A stretch of 57,213 bases of DNA from Terriglobia bacterium (GTDB taxonomy: Bacteria; Acidobacteriota; Terriglobia; Bryobacterales; Bryobacteraceae): the NCBI GenBank assembly GCA_025350105.1, contig JANXYJ010000017.1:1-57213 (forward strand). The letters are read 5' to 3'. The notes below the pieces were generated by a model. The model was not told where the DNA came from. It saw only the letters and a list, made by a program, of their open reading frames with translations, and searched no databases. Positions 18,030 to 26,854 of the stretch are shown one piece after another (the stretch's first letter is position 1; each line of letters begins with the position of its first letter). The position numbers were made by a program, and so were the translations under genes.

Positions 18030-18972
18030 AGGGCTATCGTCACTGCTCCAGCCCAGACCGGTTGTGCCCAGTCAACCTGCGACCGGTGCAAGCCAACAAG
18101 CGGCGAACAATGAGTCTGCCGCCCAACAACACGCTGCCGGGTATGCTGCGGCGTTGGCGGCATTGAATAAAGAAACGCCGGTTGCCAAGGGGCCAACCAT
18201 GCTACCGATCGACGACATACAACGCAGTCCGGCTCAACCGCGAACCGTATTTGAAGACCAGAAATTGCATGAGCTGGCGGCCTCGATTCAAGCCAATGGG
18301 ATCATCCAGCCCATCGTGGTCCGGCACCACGACGGAAAATATCAGCTGATCGCGGGCGAACGGCGTTGGAGGGCTGCGCGGATTGCAGGTCTCACCCACG
18401 TTCCGGTGGTGGTGCAGAATATTGATGACGCTCACCTTTTGGAAGTGGCCCTGATCGAAAACATTCAGCGCGAAGACTTGAACCCGATCGAAACAGCCCA
18501 CGCGTATCAGCGATTGGCGCAGGAGTTGAGCCTATCGCAAGAGGAAATCGGCAACCGGACGGGGAAAGACCGGACGTCGATCACCAATACTTTGCGGTTG
18601 TTAAAACTGCCACAACAGGTGCAATTGCTGTTGGCGGAACATCGTTTGAGCATGGGGCATGCACGAGCGGTTCTGAGTCTGACCACGCCCGAGGAACAGA
18701 TCGACGTGGCGGAGAAGGCGGCGGCGCAGGGTCATTCGGTCCGGCAAGTGGAGGCGCTGGTAAAGAAACGCCTCACGGATCCCAGGGAGGCCGAAAAAAC
18801 GGAGGTAAAGCAAGATCCCAACGTAAAGGCCGCGGCTGATGATCTAGAGCGGGCACTGGGGACCAGGGTCAGGATTGTGGAAAAGAACGAGAACCGGGGA
18901 CGGATTGAAATAGAGTATTACTCGCAGGAGGAGCTGGACCGGCTATTCCAGCACATGACTGGGAAACCGTAG
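17983..18972 (+). CDS. parB: Chromosome partitioning protein ParB (Spo0J)
   Basis: ParB binds parS, then slides as a CTP-dependent clamp. The 329-residue protein opens with the classic KALGKGLSSLL (residues 11-21). A variable Ala/Gln-rich linker follows. The CTP-binding nuclease-like domain has QPIVVRHHDGKYQLIAGERRWRAA (about 105-128). The helix-turn-helix LSQEEIGNRTGKDRTSITNTLRLLKLP comes near 182, and the C-terminal dimerisation domain ends at the stop (IEIEYYSQEELDRLFQ). The ATG lies inside parA in another frame (47-base overlap), so the two are translated from one message. Two parS sites lie just upstream of parA. Confidence 0.96.
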   Translation: MSNEGDKPQQRKALGKGLSSLLQPRPVVPSQPATGASQQAANNESAAQQHAAGYAAALAALNKETPVAKGPTMLPIDDIQRSPAQPRTVFEDQKLHELAASIQANGIIQPIVVRHHDGKYQLIAGERRWRAARIAGLTHVPVVVQNIDDAHLLEVALIENIQREDLNPIETAHAYQRLAQELSLSQEEIGNRTGKDRTSITNTLRLLKLPQQVQLLLAEHRLSMGHARAVLSLTTPEEQIDVAEKAAAQGHSVRQVEALVKKRLTDPREAEKTEVKQDPNVKAAADDLERALGTRVRIVEKNENRGRIEIEYYSQEELDRLFQHMTGKP

Positions 18973-18984
18973 AGTGGGACTGAC

Positions 18985-19061
18985 TGGTGCCGGCGGTAGG
19001 ACTCGAACCTACGACCTACGGATTATGAGACCGTCGCTCTAACCACCTGAGCTACGCCGGC
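18985..19061 (-). tRNA. tRNA-Met (anticodon CAU, elongator type)
   Basis: A cloverleaf can be folded on the minus strand. The acceptor is GCCGGCG/CGCCGGC with discriminator A and an encoded CCA (18985-18987). The D stem is GCTC/GAGC. The anticodon loop CTCATAA carries CAU on an ACGG/CCGT stem with one U-U at its top. The T stem is GTAGG/CCTAC with a TTCGAGT loop. The first acceptor pair G-C shows it is not an initiator tRNA. tRNA-Ile2 with the same anticodon cannot be ruled out completely. Confidence 0.93.
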
Positions 19062-19099
19062 GTACACTCCAGCGTATTCGGCTGGGGGCTCCAGTGTCA

Positions 19100-19165
19100 A
19101 GTAAATATATTATCGGATCTTTTTATATCTTACTTACTTTGCGGGCATTCTAGTTTACAATTTGA
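19100..19165 (+). promoter_or_regulatory. AT-rich promoter region before the polysaccharide genes
   Basis: A sharply AT-rich stretch between tRNA-Met and the Wzt-like gene, with a TACAAT -10-like hexamer at 19156-19161, nine bases before the GTG start. That spacing would give a nearly leaderless message. No clear -35 box is seen, so this is suggestive only. Confidence 0.3.
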
Positions 19166-19169
19166 AGCA

Positions 19170-20519
19170 GTGGCCGACATCGCCGTCGCAATATCGCAAG
19201 TCTCCAAAAGCTATTCCATCTACGCCACACCCGGGGGCCGATTACTGGAACTGGCCACCTTTAACAGCCGCCAGTACCATACAGACTACTGGGCGTTGCG
19301 GGATGTGAGTTTCGAGATCCGCCGCGGGGAAACTTTCTGCATTATTGGTGAAAACGGTTGCGGGAAAAGCACGCTGCTGCAAATCTGCGCGCGCATTCTG
19401 CAACCAACCACGGGAACGGTGAATGTCCAAGGCCGCATCGCGGCACTGCTGGAATTGGGCGCTGGATTCAATCCTGAATTCACCGGCCGCGACAACGCAT
19501 ATTTAAATGCAGCCATTCTTGGTCTGAGCAAAGCCGAGATGGACGCCAAATTTCCTGCCATCGAGTCCTTCGCCGAAATCGGAACGTTCATCGATCAACC
19601 GGTGAAAACGTACTCCAGCGGTATGGTTGTCCGTCTGGCATTTGCCATTGCGATCAACGTAGATCCGGAAGTTCTTCTGGTGGACGAGGCGCTGGCGGTG
19701 GGCGACATCTATTTCCGCCAACGCTGCATGCGCAAAGTGCACGAACTACGGGCGCGAGGCGTCACCATCCTGTTTGTCACCCACGCCACCGGCGAAGTAA
19801 AAGCACTGGGCGACCGGGCGATGTGGATGGATCGTGGAAGGATCCGAGCCATTGGAAATCCCGAAAACGTCGTCTCCCAATACCTGGCCGCGATGAACAC
19901 CAAGGACGCGCAATATCAAAACCTGGACGTCCTGCAACATCCCGAAAACGTCCTGCCGACGCCCACGCACATCGTCACCAGCATTCCCAATATTGACCAC
20001 CGCTTTGGCAATCAGCGCGCCGAGATTCTGGGCATCAGCGTCACCGAACCCGACGGCCAACCACTGGCCAGCATCCGGCCCGAATCGACAATCCTGGTGC
20101 GCATTAGCGCACGGGCCAATCAACCACTGGACCGCCCGATTATTGGCGTGATCATCCGGGACCAGCGCGGCCAGGACTTGGCCGGGGCGAACACGGACAA
20201 TGATGGCAATCCACTATCCTCGCCCTTACCGGGAATGCAAAGCGGGCAAGTCTATACGGTGGATTTTCTCCTGGAAATTCCCACCTTGTATTCTTCGTCG
20301 TTGGCATTCTCGCCCGCGATTGCAAACGGAACTACAGACCGCCACGCTGTCTGCGACTGGATCGACAACGCCATTGTTCTCGAAATGTCGCAGCCGGCCG
20401 GGGCCCTTTTCGGCCAACTGCGCTTCAAGTGCAGCGTGCAAGTAAACTCCCCTGACACACCTGGGAAAGAAACCTCAGTCATACCGGCACTCAGCAGCAC
20501 GGGAGCAACGTCGCTGTGA
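19170..20519 (+). CDS. Wzt-like polysaccharide ABC transporter ATPase with C-terminal binding domain
   Basis: A 449-residue ATPase of the O-antigen/teichoic-acid exporter group. It shows Walker A GENGCGKSTLLQI (about residue 58), LLELGAGFNPEFTGRDN, signature YSSGMVVRLAFAIA and Walker B VLLVDEALAVGD, all typical of Wzt/TagH/KpsT. From about residue 270 a beta-rich domain follows (ILGISVTEPDGQPLASI to the end). It has the layout of the Wzt C-terminal carbohydrate-binding domain that reads the capped end of the finished glycan. The cognate permease (Wzm) is not in the window. The GTG start has only a weak ribosome site. The next gene, a methyltransferase, overlaps the stop. Confidence 0.88.
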   Translation: MADIAVAISQVSKSYSIYATPGGRLLELATFNSRQYHTDYWALRDVSFEIRRGETFCIIGENGCGKSTLLQICARILQPTTGTVNVQGRIAALLELGAGFNPEFTGRDNAYLNAAILGLSKAEMDAKFPAIESFAEIGTFIDQPVKTYSSGMVVRLAFAIAINVDPEVLLVDEALAVGDIYFRQRCMRKVHELRARGVTILFVTHATGEVKALGDRAMWMDRGRIRAIGNPENVVSQYLAAMNTKDAQYQNLDVLQHPENVLPTPTHIVTSIPNIDHRFGNQRAEILGISVTEPDGQPLASIRPESTILVRISARANQPLDRPIIGVIIRDQRGQDLAGANTDNDGNPLSSPLPGMQSGQVYTVDFLLEIPTLYSSSLAFSPAIANGTTDRHAVCDWIDNAIVLEMSQPAGALFGQLRFKCSVQVNSPDTPGKETSVIPALSSTGATSL

Positions 20520-21700
20520 TGGAATTTACCGGTGAGCGCCTGGTTCCAGGCAAGGTGAACGCGGACCTTTGGGCCGAACACATTTCGCGCTATGATTACG
20601 CAGCGCAATACGCCCGCGGACGTGTTGTGCTCGACATTGGATGCGGCGCCGGCTATGGAACCGCCTTGCTGGCAACCACTGCAAATTCCGCTGTGGGACT
20701 GGATTTCGCCGCCGACGCCGTTCGTCACGCAAAAGAAACCTACAACGCACCACATCTCACATTTACCCAAGCGTCAGCCACGGCACTTCCGTACCCAGCG
20801 CACAGTTTTGACCTGATCACCGCATTTGAAGTCATCGAACACCTGGGACACTGGCGCGATATGTTGAGCGAGGCCGCCAGAGTGCTGAAGCCATACGGGC
20901 TATTTTTGGTATCCACGCCCAATCGAAACTACTACACCGAAAGCCGGGCGGGAGCCGGCGCGAACCCCTTCCACGTCCACGAGTTCGATTACCAGGAATT
21001 CGCCAGCGCGCTGGCTGAGTACTTTCCCAAGACTCAAATCCTTTTGCAGAACCGGGTGGATGCGTTCGCGTTTTATCTCCCTAAAACCACGGCTCCTGGC
21101 ACGTCTCATCTCCAAACTGCTCAAGCGACTGCGACCGAACAAACGGACACGGCCTACTTCTTTTTGGGTTGCTGCTCCCTCGAAACGCCGCTTCCCACCG
21201 CCAGCTACATTCATGTAGCGGAAGCATCCAACCTTTTGCGCGAACGCGAACGGCACATTGGCGCACTGCAGCAGCAACTCGCGGAAAAGATCGCACAATA
21301 TGAGGCGATTGATCGCGCGAACCAAACCCTGCAAACAACACTAACGGAACGAACGGCGTGGGCCGTCGACATGAAAGAACAATTGGAACAGGCGACCGGA
21401 CAAGTGGTTGACCTTCAGCGTCACCTAGAACAACAGAACAACTGGGCCCTGCACCTAGAAAAAGATTTGACCACCGCGCGAGAACAACACGCGCACCTGC
21501 ACAGCCTTTTCGAAGAACGAACCACATGGGCACTAGAATTAGAAAAGCACCTAACCAGCGCGACCCACGAACTGGCACGCCATCGTGACTTGCTTCAACA
21601 TTGGCAATCCGCAAGCGACGCTTCGCGCTGGATGCGATTAGGGCGAAAACTCAGTCTAGGTCCACAATATCCTTCACTCGAGACGAAAAAGGACACATAG
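20519..21700 (+). CDS. SAM methyltransferase with 28-residue coiled-coil repeats
   Basis: The N-terminal half is a class I methyltransferase: FTGERLVPG, then VVLDIGCGAGYGTALLA (about residue 37), ALPYPAHSFDLITAFEVIEHL (about 83) and LKPYGLFLVSTPN. The C-terminal 150 residues form a coiled coil. In it, Trp residues at 281, 309 and 337 are spaced exactly 28 residues (four heptads), each inside a WAxxLExxL-like unit. The upstream Wzt-like gene has a sugar-binding tail. This pairing resembles E. coli WbdD/Wzt, where methylation of the glycan end stops growth and a coiled coil sets chain length; no kinase domain is seen here. ATG 20519 is preceded directly by GTG 20516, an equally possible start. 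Confidence 0.88.
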   Translation: MEFTGERLVPGKVNADLWAEHISRYDYAAQYARGRVVLDIGCGAGYGTALLATTANSAVGLDFAADAVRHAKETYNAPHLTFTQASATALPYPAHSFDLITAFEVIEHLGHWRDMLSEAARVLKPYGLFLVSTPNRNYYTESRAGAGANPFHVHEFDYQEFASALAEYFPKTQILLQNRVDAFAFYLPKTTAPGTSHLQTAQATATEQTDTAYFFLGCCSLETPLPTASYIHVAEASNLLRERERHIGALQQQLAEKIAQYEAIDRANQTLQTTLTERTAWAVDMKEQLEQATGQVVDLQRHLEQQNNWALHLEKDLTTAREQHAHLHSLFEERTTWALELEKHLTSATHELARHRDLLQHWQSASDASRWMRLGRKLSLGPQYPSLETKKDT

Positions 21701-21706
21701 TCTCCC

Positions 21707-24067
21707 GTGAACCAGCCGAAATCCAGCGGCGCATTTGGCCGCATCGCTGCTGGCTTGCCGCTGGCACTGTTGTCGCCCTTCTTCATCGTCACCGCTGTCA
21801 TCACGCTGCTGCTAACGGACCTGTTCAGCAAACTTCGCGGCCGTAAAACTCCTACACCGTCGCAGTTCCCCGACACCACCGCGGTTAGCATTGTGATCCC
21901 CAACTGGAACGGGCGCGATCTCTTGGAGAAATATCTACCATCCGTCATAACGGCAGCCGCCAAACTCCCAGGGGGCGAAATCATTGTGGTCGACAACGGA
22001 AGCGAAGACGGCAGCGCGGAATACTTGCGCGCGAATCATCCGGAGGTGACCGTCCTCGCCTTGCCACAAAACCTGGGGTTTGGTGGCGGCTCGAACGCTG
22101 GCTTTCGCGCGGCCAAACATGACATCGTCGTCCTGCTGAATAGCGACATGCGCGTGGAGCCGAACTTTCTTGCACCTCTGATCGCTGGCTTCACCGACGA
22201 AAACGTGTTTGCGGTTTCGTGCCAAATCTTTTTGTCAGATTCCAAAAAACGAAGGGAGGAAACTGGCCTCACCGAAGGCCATTGGGAGCGCGGCAGTTTT
22301 CGGCTGGGCCATCGCATCGATCCGGAAATCACCAGGATATTTCCGTGCTTCTATCCGGGCGGGGGGTCATCGGCGTACGACAAAAACAAATTCCTTGAAC
22401 TCGGTGGCTTCGATCCGCTGCTGGAGCCGTTCTATCTGGAAGACACCGACCTTGGCTATCTGGCATGGAAGCGCGGTTGGAAAAACCTTTACGCGCCCGC
22501 GAGCGTGGTTTATCACGAACACCGCGGGACGATTGGCCGCAAATTCAGCCCGCAGTATATCCAGGGCGTCCTGAAGAAAAACTACCTGCTGTTCACCTGG
22601 AAAAACATTCACGAAACGCGCCGATTGATGGAGCATTTTTGGTTCGCCTGGGCAGGTGCGTTGTTCAGTTGGCTTGCGGGCGATTCGCCGCAGCGCAGCA
22701 ATCTGGTTGGCCTTGCCCGCGCCGTAATGCAATTACCGGCGGCGGCACGATCACGCAACCGCTCGCAACAGTCTTCCAGAATCACGGACAGCGAAGTTCT
22801 ACTGCGCAGCCAAGCTGGGTACTTCCGGGACCGCTTTCCTTTACCCACTCCGTCATCCGCAAAACCGCGCGTACTCTTTCTCGCACCCTATCCTATTTGT
22901 CCACCGCATCACGGCGGCGGCGTTTTCATGAATCAAACGGTGCGCGAACTGGCGCCGCGAACCGAGCTTCACTTACTGGTGATTTTGGAAACACCGGACC
23001 AACGCGCAGCGCACACAGAAATGCACCAGATTTGCGCCTCGGTCACCTATTATGTGCGCACGCACGAAGCTCATCGGCGAACACAAACCCTCACCCCCCA
23101 TGCGGTGCGTGAATTTCAACGCGCGGAATTGCACTGGCTAGTACAGCGAAACATATACCAGCACAATATCGACGTGCTGCAGATTGAATACGCGGCGCTG
23201 GCACAATATGGGACGGGTTACCGCCGGCTGGTCAGCATCCTGTTCGAACACGATGTCTATTTCCAATCTGTGGGACGCCGCATCCCCTTTATTCAAAAAC
23301 TGCCTGAGCAACTGGCGGCGCGCTGGGAATATCTGGCTGCCCTGCGTTACGAGTTGAAGACCCTTCCGCAATTTGATCGCGTGCAAGTTTGCAGCGCGGA
23401 CAATGGCCACTACCTGGCATCGTTCGTGCCAAAGTTGGCACCGAAGATCGACACCCAATACCGGGCGGGAATCGATCCGTCGCTTTATCCTTTTTATGGC
23501 GGGGCCCGGGAACCACTCACGATGTTGTTCCTGGGTAGTTTTCGACACGGGCCGAATCACGAAGCACTTGATTGGTTCGCACGCCAAGTACTACCCATCA
23601 TTCTAAAAGGCGAACCGACAGCGAGACTGGTGGTGGTCGGATCGGATCCGCCGGCCCGCCATCCACTTGCAGGAGTTGCTGGAGTAGACTTGGCCGGATT
23701 CGCCGCGGACCTGAATCAAGTACTGGCGCGCTATGCCATTTTCGTGTGCCCGATTCTCAGTGGATCCGGTGTTCGTGTGAAATTATTGGAAGCTTTCGCG
23801 GCAGGAATTCCCGTGGTGTCAACACCGCTGGGCGCCGAAGGATTAACCGACGGCGACGGCGACATTTGCGCACTGGCCACAACACCCGAAGCGTTTGCAC
23901 AAAAGATTTTGACGCTATTTCACGATGCTGCCCGCTCGCGCGAAATGGCGCAGCGGGCCCGAGCATATGTCGAAACCCACCGCGATATCCGCAAGATGAC
24001 CGTCGCCCTGGTCGATTGCTACCGAACTGAAATTGCCCGGAAAACTGGCGCCCTGCTTATTTCTTAA
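21707..24067 (+). CDS. Two-domain glycosyltransferase (GT2 plus GT4-like)
   Basis: A 786-residue fusion. A hydrophobic segment lies at about residues 15-38. A GT2 domain follows: VSIVIPNWNGRDLLEKYLPS (about 63), IIVVDNGSEDGS, LNSDMRVEP, and the PFYLEDTDLGYLAWKRGW acceptor motif near 250, typical of rhamnosyl/galactofuranosyl-type transferases. A linker of about 60 residues leads into a second, GT-B domain from about 385 (RVLFLAPYPICPPHHGGGVFMNQTV). Its C-terminal half has FLGSFRHGPNHEALDWF and GSGVRVKLLEAFAAGIPVVSTPLGAEGL. One protein could thus add two successive sugars. Start is GTG; the methyltransferase gene ends 6 bases before. Its end overlaps the convergent small gene by 11 bases. Confidence 0.9.
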   Translation: MNQPKSSGAFGRIAAGLPLALLSPFFIVTAVITLLLTDLFSKLRGRKTPTPSQFPDTTAVSIVIPNWNGRDLLEKYLPSVITAAAKLPGGEIIVVDNGSEDGSAEYLRANHPEVTVLALPQNLGFGGGSNAGFRAAKHDIVVLLNSDMRVEPNFLAPLIAGFTDENVFAVSCQIFLSDSKKRREETGLTEGHWERGSFRLGHRIDPEITRIFPCFYPGGGSSAYDKNKFLELGGFDPLLEPFYLEDTDLGYLAWKRGWKNLYAPASVVYHEHRGTIGRKFSPQYIQGVLKKNYLLFTWKNIHETRRLMEHFWFAWAGALFSWLAGDSPQRSNLVGLARAVMQLPAAARSRNRSQQSSRITDSEVLLRSQAGYFRDRFPLPTPSSAKPRVLFLAPYPICPPHHGGGVFMNQTVRELAPRTELHLLVILETPDQRAAHTEMHQICASVTYYVRTHEAHRRTQTLTPHAVREFQRAELHWLVQRNIYQHNIDVLQIEYAALAQYGTGYRRLVSILFEHDVYFQSVGRRIPFIQKLPEQLAARWEYLAALRYELKTLPQFDRVQVCSADNGHYLASFVPKLAPKIDTQYRAGIDPSLYPFYGGAREPLTMLFLGSFRHGPNHEALDWFARQVLPIILKGEPTARLVVVGSDPPARHPLAGVAGVDLAGFAADLNQVLARYAIFVCPILSGSGVRVKLLEAFAAGIPVVSTPLGAEGLTDGDGDICALATTPEAFAQKILTLFHDAARSREMAQRARAYVETHRDIRKMTVALVDCYRTEIARKTGALLIS

Positions 24068-24542
24068 TACTGACAGCCTTACCCAATTTATCCGCGATGT
24101 GGCCGGCGGTGCTGTTTAGGTCGTCGGGCTTAGTGCCCTTAGGCAATTCAAAAACGCTCCATAGCAATTCCCGGCTTTTGCGGTCCACCATAAACACGGT
24201 TCCGCGCGACCGGCTGCCACCGCCCACACGAGCCCGCCCGACTTCCGGAGTATCGTTATTCGACTGGCCCGATTTCGCGGCTGCTTTGTCTTTGCTGAAC
24301 AGGTCTTCCACTTTTTCCTCGAAGCTGGCACCTACAGAATCGGTTAGCAACGCATCCGCTCTCTGCGGATCGGTAACCACCTGTACCGTTCCCAGGCTCG
24401 ACAAACGGACTGCCAGATATTGGTCCAGGCCATTGGCCATCGGCATCAGGTAGACCGTCTTCACCTCGGACAGGTTTGCTGCAGAGGCAACCATCACCAC
24501 AACATTCAAGGCCAAGACAGCCATCGCAAAGTAACGCTTCAT
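24057..24542 (-). CDS. Small secreted hypothetical protein
   Basis: A 161-residue protein with a likely signal peptide (MKRYFAMAVLALNVVVMVASA, cut before ANLS). The mature part starts with a strand-rich segment (VKTVYLMPMANGLDQYLAVRL). It has a low-complexity linker (Lys/Ala/Ser/Gly/Arg-rich) near residues 85-115 and ends with helical segments and a Lys pair. I recognise no named family. The ATG at 24542 is preferred over an in-frame start 57 bases upstream because it begins the signal peptide. It is the last gene of the minus-strand run that includes alr, and its stop overlaps the convergent glycosyltransferase gene. Confidence 0.72.
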   Translation of the reverse strand: MKRYFAMAVLALNVVVMVASAANLSEVKTVYLMPMANGLDQYLAVRLSSLGTVQVVTDPQRADALLTDSVGASFEEKVEDLFSKDKAAAKSGQSNNDTPEVGRARVGGGSRSRGTVFMVDRKSRELLWSVFELPKGTKPDDLNSTAGHIADKLGKAVSIKK

Positions 24543-24599
24543 GACACCATGATAACGGCCCCAGCCCAACACCGTAGCACAGGTGAATCTGATATTCAC

Positions 24600-25685
24600 C
24601 TAATCAACGTAGACCCGTTTCACGCGGGCATGAATTCCGCATAGTACGGCGTAAGAGATCGTACCAGCCGAGCGCGCCATTTGCTGCGCGTCAATGCTGA
24701 CGCTGCCTTCCGAACCCAACAACAAAACGGGTTCACCCACTCGCACTTCGTCACAGCCGGTGACGTCAACGGTGGTTAGATCCATGGACACAGCCCCGAC
24801 AATTGGCACCAATTTCCCTTGGACGATCACCTGGCCGCGATTACCCAAACGGTGCGGAATTCCATCGGCGTAACCGGCCGCCAGAATCGCAATGCGCATG
24901 GGGCGGACGGCGCGGTGAATTCCGCCATAGCCGATCAATGTACCGGCTGGAACTTCTTTCACTTCCAAAACACAAACCTTCCAGGTGAGTGCCGGCGCTA
25001 CCTTCAATGAATTCGCTGGGCCACCCCGCGCCGGGGAAACATAGCCATAAATTGCATGGCCGGGCCGCACCAAATTGCCCCACGCCTCGGTCCGCCGGTA
25101 AGCGATGGGAATGGTACTCGATGAATGAATGTAGGACGGCTGAATGCCCGCGGACCGCAAGCCGTCAATCACGCTTTGAAAGCGCGCAATCTGCTGGTCG
25201 GTTTGCGGATTCTCAAAGTTTCCCGAAGACGCGAAGTGCGTCATTAGGCCTTCCAGCGGGGCCGCGGCTTTTTTCACTGCCACTGCAATCTCATCGGCCG
25301 CAGCTCGCGTGCCTAAACGGCCCATGCCAGAATCAATTTTCAAATGATACGGAATGCGCACGTGCGCCAGATCGTCCAGCGAATGGATCACCGGGGTAAG
25401 GTGGTGGGTGGCGCATAATTCGCGTTCGTCTGCGAGAAAATCCGCCATCACCAAAATGCGCGATTGCGAGCCTGTGCGCCGCAAGGCCACGCCTTCTTCG
25501 GGATTCGACACAGCCAGCCACTTGGCGCCTTCCGACTCCAAGGCATGAGAGACGGCCACCGCTCCATGGCGATATGCATCGGCTTTTACCACCGGCATCA
25601 CTTCGACTCCGGGTCCCACCAATTCCTTCACGGCGCGGAAATTGGCGCGAATGCGCCCCAGGGACACCTCCACCCAACTCCTCAT
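24600..25685 (-). CDS. alr: Alanine racemase
   Basis: Alr is the PLP enzyme that makes D-alanine for peptidoglycan. The 361-residue protein has the PLP lysine in VMPVVKADAYRHGA (K34), the substrate-side glycine motif IDSGMGRLG (about residue 119), SSSTIPIAY, and YGYVSP. The catalytic tyrosine lies in LIGYGGIHR (about 253), and VGAVSMDLTTVDVT follows near 292. Fold-type III order and length are as expected. The ATG overlaps the stop of the upstream glycosyltransferase (ATGA), so it is translated within the polysaccharide gene run. Confidence 0.95.
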   Translation of the reverse strand: MRSWVEVSLGRIRANFRAVKELVGPGVEVMPVVKADAYRHGAVAVSHALESEGAKWLAVSNPEEGVALRRTGSQSRILVMADFLADERELCATHHLTPVIHSLDDLAHVRIPYHLKIDSGMGRLGTRAAADEIAVAVKKAAAPLEGLMTHFASSGNFENPQTDQQIARFQSVIDGLRSAGIQPSYIHSSSTIPIAYRRTEAWGNLVRPGHAIYGYVSPARGGPANSLKVAPALTWKVCVLEVKEVPAGTLIGYGGIHRAVRPMRIAILAAGYADGIPHRLGNRGQVIVQGKLVPIVGAVSMDLTTVDVTGCDEVRVGEPVLLLGSEGSVSIDAQQMARSAGTISYAVLCGIHARVKRVYVD

Positions 25686-26839
25686 GATGATCGGTTCCTA
25701 TTTCCGGCCAGACCACTACCCGCAAGACCAATGAGCAGATTCTCGTACGCGGTGGTCACCGCGTCCCAGCTATAACGTTCCCGCACGCGACTCAGCGCCC
25801 GCGCCCGATATTGTTCGCGTTCTTCCTCACCCATATTCAGCACTTGTTCCAGCACGCGCGGAAGATTGTAGCGGGTGAACGGAATGCCCGCGTCGCCGGC
25901 CACTTCCACGTTTTCGGGGGTCTCCAGGTATAACGTTAGCGCGCCGCGGCCCATAGCTTCAATCAGCGCGGGATGGGTGCCGCCCACTTCCGTCGCTTGA
26001 ATATAGGCGAAGCAATGCGATCCCAATTCGTGATAGCCCTGGCCGTAAATCGCACCCGGGATGACGATGCCCGGATGTTTGGTGTCCCGCACCTTGGCGA
26101 TGTACTCGGCGGCATAGGGGGCATCCCCGATCAGCGCGAGCTTCAAGGAAGTGTCACACCCGTCCAACTCCAGTCCCGCGAAAGCCAGCCTCTCGAAAGC
26201 CTCGCGCACGAGCAAAGCGTTATTCTCGGGCTCCATCCGGCTGACGTACAGAAAATATTTCTTTGGCTTCAGTTGCAGCTTTTCCAAAACATCCTGCGTA
26301 GGCACAGGCCCCAGTTCCGCGCCGTAGGGGATCATCACCGATTTGCGCCGGTAGTGATCCTGATAATACAACTCAATCGCGTGCGCGTCGGTGACGATCA
26401 CATTGGGCATCCAGGTGGCCAGCCATTCAGAAATGCGATACCAGGTTTTGGCCACGCGATTCCACTTTTTTCGATCGCGCTCCAGTCCGTCAACGTTTAA
26501 CGCCACCGGCATTCCGAACACGCGTGGCAACCAGGTGAAGATGGCATTGGCGGCGTTGCAATAAAGGATGGCGTCATAGCCATCTGAATATAGACGTGAC
26601 CACAATAGACCCGCAGTGGAAAAACAAGTGTGCGCAATGGTGTCGAAATATTTGTGGCGGATGGTGGGGAAGTAAGCGAGATCTACACCGCGATAGGTTG
26701 CTTCGCTGTGTTTTTCCCGGCAGTAAACCGTCACTTGATGGCCACGGGCCACCAACCGGGTTGACAACTCCTCGGCGAATGTTTCGAAACCACCGTAGCG
26801 CGCCGGAATGCCGCGTGTTCCCAAAATTGCAAACCGCAC
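25682..26839 (-). CDS. Glycosyltransferase with DUF1972 N-terminal domain (GT4-like)
   Basis: A 385-residue GT-B glycosyltransferase. The N-terminus MRFAILGTRGIPARYGGFETFAEELS is the hallmark of the DUF1972 group (rhamnosyl- and galactosyl-transferases of capsule and exopolysaccharide clusters). A GT1/GT4 C-terminal domain follows with YFLYVSRMEPENNALLVREAF (about residue 205) and EVGGTHPALIEAMGRGALTLYLETPEN, which carries the sugar-nucleotide binding glutamates. It lies between a GT2 gene and alr; the alr start overlaps its stop. The donor sugar cannot be read from the sequence. Confidence 0.9.
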   Translation of the reverse strand: MRFAILGTRGIPARYGGFETFAEELSTRLVARGHQVTVYCREKHSEATYRGVDLAYFPTIRHKYFDTIAHTCFSTAGLLWSRLYSDGYDAILYCNAANAIFTWLPRVFGMPVALNVDGLERDRKKWNRVAKTWYRISEWLATWMPNVIVTDAHAIELYYQDHYRRKSVMIPYGAELGPVPTQDVLEKLQLKPKKYFLYVSRMEPENNALLVREAFERLAFAGLELDGCDTSLKLALIGDAPYAAEYIAKVRDTKHPGIVIPGAIYGQGYHELGSHCFAYIQATEVGGTHPALIEAMGRGALTLYLETPENVEVAGDAGIPFTRYNLPRVLEQVLNMGEEEREQYRARALSRVRERYSWDAVTTAYENLLIGLAGSGLAGNRNRSS

Positions 26840-26854
26840 TGAGATTCTCGGGGA

